A stretch of 8,056 nucleotides of DNA, taken from contig CAMVAG010000099.1 in assembly GCA_947165405.1 (NCBI GenBank), positions 1-8,056 on the forward strand. The letters run 5' to 3'. The notes below the pieces were generated by a model. The model was not told the DNA's origin, made no database searches, and worked only from the letters and a program-made list of their open reading frames with translations. The position numbers and the translations under genes are program-made. Positions 1 through 5,604 of the stretch are shown in pieces; position 1 is the stretch's first letter; each line of letters starts with the position of its first letter. This stretch comes from an uncultured Selenomonadales bacterium (GTDB lineage Bacteria > Bacillota > Negativicutes > Selenomonadales > Selenomonadaceae).

Positions 1-2
1 TC

Positions 3-281
3 AAATTTTTCCTCTATATCGCTGTGAATCAGCCGCAAGACGGCATCAAAGGCTATACAATCGAAAAATCGCAGTTGAATTACGATTTGAACCTTAGTAG
101 AACGAAATTTTTCAATGCTCTTCACTGGTTGAAAGAAAATTTGGTAGTCAACAAGTTAAAATTATCTTTGGTGGCCGATTTCATGGTTAATCCGTATATC
201 GTGATGAATAATGGCGACAGAATTAGAAAAAATCAAGAACGTAGACGCCGTGAACAACTTAAAAAGCAAAATCAACAGTAA
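3..281 (+). CDS. C-terminal part of a probable winged-helix (RepL-like) protein, 5' end outside window
   Basis: The reading frame is open from the first bases of the window to a TAA at 279-281, giving 92 residues. A GTG at 24 could be a start, but no ribosome binding site precedes it and the frame continues upstream, so this is most likely the tail of a longer gene. The middle (YDLNLSRTKFFNALHWLKEN) looks like the recognition-helix part of a winged helix-turn-helix: start phrase, small residues, then an aromatic/leucine helix. It is followed by LSLVADFMVNPYIVMNNGDR and a very basic tail (RKNQERRRREQLKKQNQQ). The pattern 'wing, then FMVNP' resembles RepL-type Firmicute plasmid replication proteins and related phage or plasmid regulators. 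That is a recalled resemblance only; a generic DNA-binding protein is the safe reading. It is more A/T-rich than the genes to its right, consistent with an accessory gene. Confidence 0.5.
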   Translation, partial: KFFLYIAVNQPQDGIKGYTIEKSQLNYDLNLSRTKFFNALHWLKENLVVNKLKLSLVADFMVNPYIVMNNGDRIRKNQERRRREQLKKQNQQ

Positions 282-290
282 AAATCATTT

Positions 291-337
291 CAAAACAAAA
301 ACCGACAAGGCATTTTGCCCTGCCGGTTAATTTTTTT
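291..337. terminator. Bidirectional hairpin terminator, better on the minus strand
   Basis: Arms 301-311 and 317-327 enclose a 5-base loop. Read on the minus strand, all 11 positions pair (two or three as G-U) and are followed by TTTTTGTTTTG, so it is a good Rho-independent terminator for the symporter gene, which stops at 343. Read on the plus strand, the same arms have A-C mismatches but are followed by a run of seven T (331-337), so it may also end transcription of the gene stopping at 281. Confidence 0.8.
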
Positions 338-342
338 ATAAA

Positions 343-1881
343 TTATTTTTCGCTGTCGAGCGACGTTGAGAGAGGAACAAGAATTTTTTCGTCGTAGCAT
401 TTAAAAGCGTGGTCGACCAATTTTTCATCGGGCTTGGGAGTTATCGCGCTGACAATCGGGACGATTAAAAGTCCTGCCAACATTGCGATTGCGCCGGCAT
501 TAATCGGTGACTGCAAAATCGCGGGGAACATCGGACGAATCAACATGTTTGCCGACATCAAGACGCTTGCGAAGATAAAGCACACCCAACAAGCCGCAGT
601 TGAAATTTTTTTCGAGTAAAGCGAATACATGAACGGCGCGAGGAACGCCCCCGCCATTGCGCCCCAAGATATGCCCATAAGCTGCGCGATAAAGTTCACC
701 GAGCTTTTGTATTGGACGAGCGCGAGCACCGCCGAGATTGCAATGAACACAACGACCAAAATTCTTATCAGCAAAACTTGTTGAGGCTCTTTCATGTTTT
801 TGGCGAAGTTGTCTTTAATCAAGTCGAGCGTGAGCGTCGAAGCCGAGACGATAACCAAAGATGAAAGCGTTGACATTGACGCCGATAAAACCAAAATCAC
901 GACGAGGGCAATCATTCCCTCCGATAAGCCGCTTAACATTGTCGGGACGATTGAGTCGAAGCCGTTCGCCGCAATGTCGACTTGGTCTGAAAATAATCTT
1001 CCGAAGCCGCCGAGAAAATAGCAGCCGCCCGCCACGACAAATGCAAACAAAGTTGAAATGACCGTGCCTTTTTGGATTGCCTGTTCATTTTTTATCGCGT
1101 AAAATTTTTGAACCATCTGCGGCAAGCCCCAAGTGCCCAGCGAAGTCAAAATCACGACGAACAACAAATTAAGCGGATCTGTGCCGAAGAACGAAGCAAA
1201 TATTCCCGGCGTCGAAGAAATTTTATCGTCGGTGATTCGAGCCAAGCCGTCGAGCGCATTGACGAAGCCGCCCTTAGTTTCAAGCACGGCGTAAATCACG
1301 GCAGAGATACCGACGAGCATGACGATGCCTTGAATAAAATCGTTAATCGCCGTCGCCATGTAGCCGCCCGCAATGACGTAAACCGCCGTGAGGACAGCCA
1401 TCAGCAAAATGCAAACGGAATAATCGATACTGAACGCCATGCCGAAAAGTCTTGATAAGCCGTTGTAAAGTGAGGCGGTGTAAGGTATCATGAAGATAAA
1501 AATAATTATCGCCGCGCCGATTTTCAATGACGGAGAGCCGAAACGTTTTTCAAAAAATTGAGGCATGGTTGCCGTGTCGAGGTGGCGAGTCATGACGCGA
1601 GTCCTTCTGCCGAGAATGAACCATGCCATAAGCGAACCGATTAAAGCATTGCCGATGCCTGCCCAAGTTGCCGCGATACCGTATTTCCAACCGAATTGCC
1701 CCGCGTAGCCGACGAAGACGACCGCCGAAAAATAACTTGTGCCGTAAGCAAAAGCCGTGAGCCAAGGACCGACGTTTCTTCCGCCCAAAACAAAGCCGTC
1801 AACGTCTGTGGCGTGCTTGCGGCAGTAAAGACCTATGCCAATCAAAACAGCGAAGTACAAAATTAAAAGAACGACCTTCAT
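343..1881 (-). CDS. Sodium:solute symporter (SSS family) permease
   Basis: A 512-residue integral membrane protein with about 13 hydrophobic segments, the usual size and layout of the SSS family (PutP, PanF and relatives), which import a solute together with Na+. Family marks are DGFVLGGRNVGPW near residues 28-40, GGYMATAINDFIQGIVM at 172-188 (the conserved Asp is D181), WGLPQMVQKFYAIK at 251-264, and SASMSTLSS at 333-341, whose Ser-Thr pair (S337, T338) corresponds to the Na2-site residues of PutP. The C-terminus is a short soluble tail. The substrate cannot be told from sequence; proline, pantothenate or another organic acid or amino acid are all possible. The start chosen is the ATG at 1879-1881, because GGGAGG lies 10 bases upstream; the frame remains open for 22 more codons upstream but these would overlap the divergent gene and encode no family sequence. 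It ends just before a strong terminator and appears monocistronic. Confidence 0.9.
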   Translation of the reverse strand: MKVVLLILYFAVLIGIGLYCRKHATDVDGFVLGGRNVGPWLTAFAYGTSYFSAVVFVGYAGQFGWKYGIAATWAGIGNALIGSLMAWFILGRRTRVMTRHLDTATMPQFFEKRFGSPSLKIGAAIIIFIFMIPYTASLYNGLSRLFGMAFSIDYSVCILLMAVLTAVYVIAGGYMATAINDFIQGIVMLVGISAVIYAVLETKGGFVNALDGLARITDDKISSTPGIFASFFGTDPLNLLFVVILTSLGTWGLPQMVQKFYAIKNEQAIQKGTVISTLFAFVVAGGCYFLGGFGRLFSDQVDIAANGFDSIVPTMLSGLSEGMIALVVILVLSASMSTLSSLVIVSASTLTLDLIKDNFAKNMKEPQQVLLIRILVVVFIAISAVLALVQYKSSVNFIAQLMGISWGAMAGAFLAPFMYSLYSKKISTAACWVCFIFASVLMSANMLIRPMFPAILQSPINAGAIAMLAGLLIVPIVSAITPKPDEKLVDHAFKCYDEKILVPLSTSLDSEK

Positions 1882-1923
1882 TGAAACAAAACCTCCCAAA
1901 AGATTCAAAGGAGCTGACCCGCA
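1882..1923. promoter_or_regulatory. 42-base divergent gap holding two ribosome binding sites
   Basis: The gap between the divergent symporter and hydrolase starts contains GGGAGG on the minus strand (1892-1897, 10 bases before the ATG ending at 1881) and AAAGGAG on the plus strand (1907-1913, 10 bases before the ATG at 1924). These two sites fix both start codons. There is no room for a promoter pair here, so each promoter must lie within the coding region of the opposite gene, or transcripts must come from further away. I found no convincing -35/-10 pair on either strand; a GATAAT on the minus strand inside the start of the hydrolase gene is the only weak candidate. Confidence 0.75.
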
Positions 1924-2772
1924 ATGATTATCGACATGCACACGCACATCTTCCCCGAAAAAATTTCCGGCACCGTGATAGAAAAGTTGAGCCGCGTGAG
2001 TCGAACGCCGGCTTTCACGGACGGAACCTTGAGCGGCTTGAAAAAATCTATGGACGCCGCGCAGATTAATTTCTCGGTGGTGCTGCCCGTCGCAACAAAT
2101 ACCTCGCAGGTCGAAAAAATAAATTCTTCCTCCGCCGCGCTGAACGAAAAATTTTTTGGCGAAGGAATAATTTCATTCGGCTGCATGCATCCCGACTTTA
2201 CAAATTATCGTGAAGAGTTGAGCCGCGTGAAAAATCACGGGCTAAAGGGTATCAAAATTCATCCCGTTTATCAAGACGTAAACCTCGACGACGTAAAATT
2301 TTTGCGAATCCTCGACCGCGCCGCCGAATTAAATTTAATCGTCGTCACTCATGCCGGGCTTGACATAGGTTTTCCCGGCGTCGTGAGGTGCAGTCCGCAA
2401 ATGGCTCGTCGTGTCGTCGAGGCGGTCGGCGATTTTAAATTCGTCTTGGCGCACATGGGCGGCTGGAAAAATTGGAACGACGTGTTGAAAATTTTGGGCG
2501 GCACGAAAATTTTTATCGATACATCTTTTTCGACGGGCAAAATAATTCCGCGCAATGATTTTCATTGGGAAGCAGACGACTTGAAACTTTTGACGCCCGC
2601 GCAGTTCATGGAGTTCGTAAAAATTTTCGGAGCGGAAAAAATTTTATTCGGGACGGACAGCCCTTGGACTTCGGCAACGCCTTCGATTGATTTCATAAAA
2701 AATTTGCCGCTCGCCGCCGAAGACAAAAATAAAATTCTCGGTTTGAACGCGCAAAAACTTTTGGAGCTTTGA
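1924..2772 (+). CDS. Amidohydrolase_2-family metal-dependent hydrolase
   Basis: A 282-residue cytoplasmic TIM-barrel hydrolase of the amidohydrolase superfamily. Metal and catalytic residues appear in the expected order: DMHTHIFP at 4-11 (H6 and H8), KGIKIHPVYQ at 108-117 (H113), VTHAG at 141-145 (H143), LAHMGG at 175-180 (H177) and LFGTDSPW at 241-248 (D245). Length and motif order fit the amidohydrolase_2 (PF04909) group, which includes decarboxylases and hydrolases acting on small organic acids; the substrate is not predictable here. No signal peptide or membrane segment is visible. The ATG has AAAGGAG 10 bases upstream. It is followed after only 15 bases by the first FtsZ-like gene, so the two are probably co-transcribed, although no functional link between such a hydrolase and cell division is known to me. 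Confidence 0.88.
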   Translation: MIIDMHTHIFPEKISGTVIEKLSRVSRTPAFTDGTLSGLKKSMDAAQINFSVVLPVATNTSQVEKINSSSAALNEKFFGEGIISFGCMHPDFTNYREELSRVKNHGLKGIKIHPVYQDVNLDDVKFLRILDRAAELNLIVVTHAGLDIGFPGVVRCSPQMARRVVEAVGDFKFVLAHMGGWKNWNDVLKILGGTKIFIDTSFSTGKIIPRNDFHWEADDLKLLTPAQFMEFVKIFGAEKILFGTDSPWTSATPSIDFIKNLPLAAEDKNKILGLNAQKLLEL

Positions 2773-2787
2773 ACGGAGGAACGCCCG

Positions 2788-3396
2788 ATGAAAAATTTTA
2801 AAGTCGTCAGCGTGGGCGGCGGCGGAATGAACGCCTTAAATCATATGATTGATTCGGGCTTGACGGGCGCGGAGTTTATCGCTTTCAGCACCTGCAAATA
2901 CTGTTTGACAAAGGCTAAAGTAAGTAAAAAGATTCGTCTTGGTAATTTTGCTTTCGGACTTGACGGCAGCACACCTTCTCGAAGTGAACAAGGAGCGATT
3001 GAAAGTCGCGAAGAAATTTTATCGGCACTGCGCGGCGCGGACGCAATTATAATCGTTGCGGGACTCGGCGGCTGTGACGGCACGGGTGCGGCTCCGATTA
3101 TCGCAGGATATGCCAAGGAATTGGGCGCGTTGACCATTGCTGTTGTCTCTCTTCCGTATAAATTTGAAGGCGTTCGTCGAAATGCAAGAGCCGAAGACGC
3201 TTTGAAAAAATTATCTTCGCAAGCCGACGCCGTCATAAAAATTCGCAACGATAAAATTTTACAGGTCGTCGATAAAAAAACTCCGATGACTAAAGCGTTC
3301 GTATTAATTGATGAAATTATGTGCCGCGCCGTCAAAAGTTTGATAAATATTTTTCAAGGCGCGTTCTTTAATATTTTTGGAAGCCGTCATGGATGA
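2788..3396 (+). CDS. Truncated FtsZ paralogue (GTP-binding half only)
   Basis: A 202-residue protein that aligns with residues 15-200 of the canonical FtsZ downstream (3542-4744), with one 2-residue gap. It keeps VGGGGMNA (9-16), the base- and ribose-contact region (FEG at 126-128, R131, N154, D175) and LQVVDKKTPMTKAFV (158-172), identical to the neighbour. Two phosphate loops have changed: the tubulin signature GGGTGTG is GGCDGTG (94-100), and the T3 loop GAGARPD is replaced by DGSTPSR. It ends inside the central helix H7, so the T7 catalytic loop, the whole C-terminal domain, the linker and the tail peptide are missing; the last residues look unrelated to FtsZ. GGAGGA sits 7 bases before the ATG and only 15 bases separate it from the hydrolase. 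The unbroken frame and the silent nature of DNA differences in the best conserved segment argue for a selected protein or a very recent loss. It may be a filament modulator or a decaying duplicate. Confidence 0.85.
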   Translation: MKNFKVVSVGGGGMNALNHMIDSGLTGAEFIAFSTCKYCLTKAKVSKKIRLGNFAFGLDGSTPSRSEQGAIESREEILSALRGADAIIIVAGLGGCDGTGAAPIIAGYAKELGALTIAVVSLPYKFEGVRRNARAEDALKKLSSQADAVIKIRNDKILQVVDKKTPMTKAFVLIDEIMCRAVKSLINIFQGAFFNIFGSRHG

Positions 3397-3461
3397 CAAT
3401 AATGCCCCCGCAAGGTGCCCTTTCTTTTGTTACTTTTCTTTGGGCAAGCAAAGAAAAGTAA
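3386..3461. repeat. Palindromic repeat element at the end of the truncated FtsZ gene
   Basis: The core is a perfect 13-base inverted repeat, TTACTTTTCTTTG at 3430-3442 and CAAAGAAAAGTAA at 3449-3461, with the 6-base spacer GGCAAG. A smaller inverted repeat, GTCAT-GG-ATGAC (3386-3397), overlaps the stop codon of the truncated FtsZ gene and may mark the left border. The core strongly resembles a palindromic sequence (ACTTTTCTTTGGG...CAAAGAAAAGT) that I recall as dispersed in many bacterial genomes. It is not a good terminator: the T-run at 3476-3481 begins about 15 bases after the stem. The outer borders given are an estimate. Confidence 0.6.
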
Positions 3462-3484
3462 GAGACGTTACAAAGTTTTTTCAT

Positions 3485-3511
3485 TAAGCTGTGCTACACT
3501 TACACAGCTTA
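3485..3511 (+). promoter_or_regulatory. Inverted repeat overlapping a possible extended -10 promoter of ftsZ
   Basis: TAAGCTGTG (3485-3493) and CACAGCTTA (3503-3511) form a perfect 9-base inverted repeat with a 9-base spacer. Within it, TGCTACACT (3492-3500) matches the extended -10 form TGnTATAAT with four of six -10 bases; no good -35 is visible. If used, transcription would begin near 3507, about 35 bases before the ftsZ ATG. The symmetry could be an operator for a dimeric repressor or an RNA hairpin in a longer transcript. The promoter call is tentative; the inverted repeat itself is certain. Confidence 0.35.
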
Positions 3512-3528
3512 CGTAGAAATTTTTGCAC

Positions 3529-3534
3529 GGAGGG
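3529..3534 (+). promoter_or_regulatory. Ribosome binding site of ftsZ
   Basis: GGAGGG lies 7 bases before the ATG at 3542. It decides the start: the frame is open back to a GTG at 3491, but that codon lies inside the inverted repeat and has no ribosome binding site, and the 17 extra residues do not resemble FtsZ. Confidence 0.85.
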
Positions 3535-3541
3535 AAGTCAT

Positions 3542-4744
3542 ATGTTTGATTTCGACGAGAATACATTAGATCCATTCGCGAAGATAAAAGTAATCGGCAT
3601 AGGCGGCGGCGGCTCAAACGCAGTAAACAGAATGATTGAATCGGGCTTGGAAGGCGTGGAATTTATTGCGGTCAACACCGATTCGCAAGCTTTATTGATG
3701 AGTAAATCGCCCAAAAGAATGCAAATCGGCGAAAAACTTACTCGCGGACTTGGTGCGGGTGCTCGTCCCGATATCGGCGAACGCGCTGCCCAAGAAAGTC
3801 GCAACGATATTTTGGAAGCCCTGCGCGGCTCTGACATGGTGTTTATCACGGCGGGCATGGGCGGCGGCACGGGCACGGGTGCGGCTCCCATTGTTGCCGA
3901 GTGTGCTCGCGAAGTCAACGCGCTGACCGTCGCGGTTGTCACTCGTCCTTTTGCCTTCGAAGGACCCAAACGCAGAAAAAACGCCGACATCGGCATTGAG
4001 AAGCTCAAAAAAAATGTTGACGCGATTATTACAATACCGAATGACAGATTGTTGCAAGTCGTCGACAAAAAAACTCCAATGACCAAAGCGTTCGTTATCG
4101 CCGATGATATTTTGCGTCAAGGCGTCAAAGGCATCACGGATTTAATTGCGGTGCCCGGCATCATTAATTTGGACTTCGCGGACGTGCAATCGATTATGAA
4201 CAATGCGGGTGCCGCGCTCATGGGCGTAGGCGAGGCGTCCGGCGACAACGCTGCCGTCGAGGCGGTCAAGAAAGCCATTGCCTCTCCGTTGCTTGAAACC
4301 AGTATCGACAGCGCACGCGGAATTTTGCTGAACTTCATGGGCGCACAAGACAATTTGCCGATGATGGAAATTAACGAAGCCTCCACCACGATTCAAGAGG
4401 CAGCTCACCCCGACGCAAATATCATTTGGGGCGTAAGCACAGATGAAACTTTGGGCGACACGATTATCGTCACGATTATTGCCACGCGCTTCGGCGAAGA
4501 AGAAGAGACTCCCGCCCAAAAAGAAATTCCTGCAACAACTTTTTATCCTCCGCCGTCGAATCAAACTCAACAACAACAACAATTCAATCAACAAAGACCT
4601 CCGCAACAATATAATCAACCGAGCCAAGAGCCGCCGCCTTACAACAGAACAGCTCCTCAACCGCAACAAGAAACTCAAAACAATTCGCGCAATCCTTTCC
4701 CGAATATAATCCCCGACTTTTTCAACAGACGCAACAGGAGATGA
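3542..4744 (+). CDS. ftsZ: Cell division protein FtsZ (canonical)
   Basis: The bacterial tubulin homologue: a GTPase that polymerises at mid-cell and organises the division machinery. The 400-residue protein has every expected element: IGGGGSNA (20-27), the T3 loop GAGARPD (71-77), the tubulin signature GGGTGTG (107-113), FEGPKRR (139-145), IPNDRLLQVV (165-174), and the T7 loop NLDFAD (209-214) with N209, D211 and D214 that complete the active site of the adjacent subunit. The C-terminal domain runs to about 317, then a linker of about 65 residues rich in Q, N and P (CAA repeats in the DNA), then the tail peptide NPFPNIIPDFFNRRNRR (384-400), the conserved site for FtsA, SepF and similar partners. 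It is flanked by two FtsZ paralogues and not by ftsA or mur genes, so it lies outside the usual dcw cluster. It may be read from the upstream operon, from its own promoter near 3492, or both. Confidence 0.97.
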   Translation: MFDFDENTLDPFAKIKVIGIGGGGSNAVNRMIESGLEGVEFIAVNTDSQALLMSKSPKRMQIGEKLTRGLGAGARPDIGERAAQESRNDILEALRGSDMVFITAGMGGGTGTGAAPIVAECAREVNALTVAVVTRPFAFEGPKRRKNADIGIEKLKKNVDAIITIPNDRLLQVVDKKTPMTKAFVIADDILRQGVKGITDLIAVPGIINLDFADVQSIMNNAGAALMGVGEASGDNAAVEAVKKAIASPLLETSIDSARGILLNFMGAQDNLPMMEINEASTTIQEAAHPDANIIWGVSTDETLGDTIIVTIIATRFGEEEETPAQKEIPATTFYPPPSNQTQQQQQFNQQRPPQQYNQPSQEPPPYNRTAPQPQQETQNNSRNPFPNIIPDFFNRRNRR

Positions 4745-4750
4745 ATCTTC

Positions 4751-5560
4751 ATGCAGGGCAACAGCTTTGAGAATCGTTTTATAAAATTCAAAGTCGTGGG
4801 CGTCAATACCAAAGAAAATTTTTCGGGCGGGCTCGCGGCTGTCAATCACATGTTGGAAAAAAATTTGCCGGGCGTGAATTATTTCGCCGTCGACAGAAAC
4901 GACGTAAAGAATCTTGCCGCGTGCAATGCGATTCACAAATTTCGCCTGCTTGATACGGCTGACGAAAAAAATTTGGTCAAGGCATTGGACGGCGCGGATA
5001 TGATTTTTATTGTCGCCGACGAGGTTTGGGAAAATATCAAAGCGGTCGCGCTTGTTGCTCACTGTGCAAAAAAAATCGGCGTGCCCGTAATTTTTATTGC
5101 CGGCGGAAATTTCGAGGATGCCGAAGACGAAATTATTTTTGACGCGCTGATAAAATTGCCCGCTAAAAATTTTGAATTCGATTCCGCCAAAGTCGTTGAA
5201 AATTTTGTCGAGGCAGTCACGCTTGACGGTCAACCGAAAATCGACGTTAAAACAATTTCGGAGGCAGTGAAAGATTCGGGAGCGATTGTCGGTTACGGCG
5301 AACGCGAAGGAAAAAATTCCGTCGTCAAAGCCGCAAAAGCCGCCCTCGAACACGCGGAAACTTCTGCAGAAAATTTTAACGCCGTCAAAAAAATTTTATT
5401 CAACGTGACGACCGCCAAAGGAAATTTTTCTTTGGAAGAGGCGCAGAAACTTTCCGCGCTCTTCAAACGCCACGCACCCAAAGCTGAAATTTCTTTCGGC
5501 TTTTCAATCGACGACTGGCTTAACGATAAAGTGAAATTTTTAATCGTCGCTTCCATTTGA
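4751..5560 (+). CDS. Divergent FtsZ-like protein lacking the GTP-binding signature (predicted pseudo-GTPase)
   Basis: A 269-residue protein recognisable as FtsZ-derived only by comparison with its neighbour. Its start, FIKFKVVGV...AAVNHMLEKNLPGVNYFAV (10-47), follows FtsZ residues 12-44. Its C-terminal half follows FtsZ to the last strand: DVKTI (165-169), GAIVGYGEREGKNSVVKAAK (177-196), AVKKILFNVTTAKG (211-224), AEISFGFSIDD (245-255) and VKFLIVAS (261-268). The GGGG loop is replaced by NTKENFSGG, about 20 residues around the T3 loop are missing, and AGMGGGTGTGAAP is replaced by ADEVWENIKAVAL (89-101). In the T7 loop only one Asp (D165) remains; N209 and D211 of FtsZ have no counterpart. There is no linker or tail peptide. 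AGGAG lies 10 bases before the ATG, which is 6 bases after the ftsZ stop, so the two are surely co-transcribed. It is predicted not to hydrolyse GTP; a role as an FtsZ filament partner or inhibitor is inference. Confidence 0.8.
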   Translation: MQGNSFENRFIKFKVVGVNTKENFSGGLAAVNHMLEKNLPGVNYFAVDRNDVKNLAACNAIHKFRLLDTADEKNLVKALDGADMIFIVADEVWENIKAVALVAHCAKKIGVPVIFIAGGNFEDAEDEIIFDALIKLPAKNFEFDSAKVVENFVEAVTLDGQPKIDVKTISEAVKDSGAIVGYGEREGKNSVVKAAKAALEHAETSAENFNAVKKILFNVTTAKGNFSLEEAQKLSALFKRHAPKAEISFGFSIDDWLNDKVKFLIVASI

Positions 5561-5604
5561 GAGGCGGCGTTTTTATAAAAAAATTTTTTCAAGGAGGCAG
5601 CGTT

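Noticed and set aside
1882..1947. 22-residue N-terminal extension of the symporter
   Set aside because: The GGGAGG site sits within it and points to the ATG at 1881; the extension overlaps the divergent gene and does not look like SSS sequence.
2841..3335. A 164-codon open frame on the minus strand
   Set aside because: Antisense shadow of the truncated FtsZ gene; the plus-strand reading has clear FtsZ motifs and a ribosome binding site.
3430..3481. The 13-base palindrome as a terminator between the truncated paralogue and ftsZ
   Set aside because: The stem is A/T-rich and the T-run begins about 15 bases later, so it lacks the usual form; partial attenuation cannot be excluded.
3389..3487. 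32-residue open frame overlapping the end of the truncated FtsZ gene
   Set aside because: Its sequence is mostly the translated palindromic repeat; only a weak GGAAG precedes it. It is more likely a by-product of the repeat than a gene.
3491..3541. Upstream GTG start for ftsZ adding 17 residues
   Set aside because: No ribosome binding site, lies inside the inverted repeat, and the ATG at 3542 has a perfect GGAGGG.
4560..4710. CAA-rich repeat tract as a microsatellite or separate element
   Set aside because: It encodes the Q/N/P-rich flexible linker of FtsZ, which is variable and low-complexity in the family.
4741..4744. ATGA overlap as translational coupling of the third FtsZ-like gene
   Set aside because: The ATG at 4741 is in a different frame from the FtsZ-like gene and meets a stop after nine codons; the true start is the ATG at 4751.
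4142..5353. A 403-codon open frame on the minus strand
   Set aside because: It lies antisense to ftsZ and the FtsZ-like pseudo-GTPase; the translation is low in family-like features, rich in F, R and D from antisense codon bias, and matches nothing I know.
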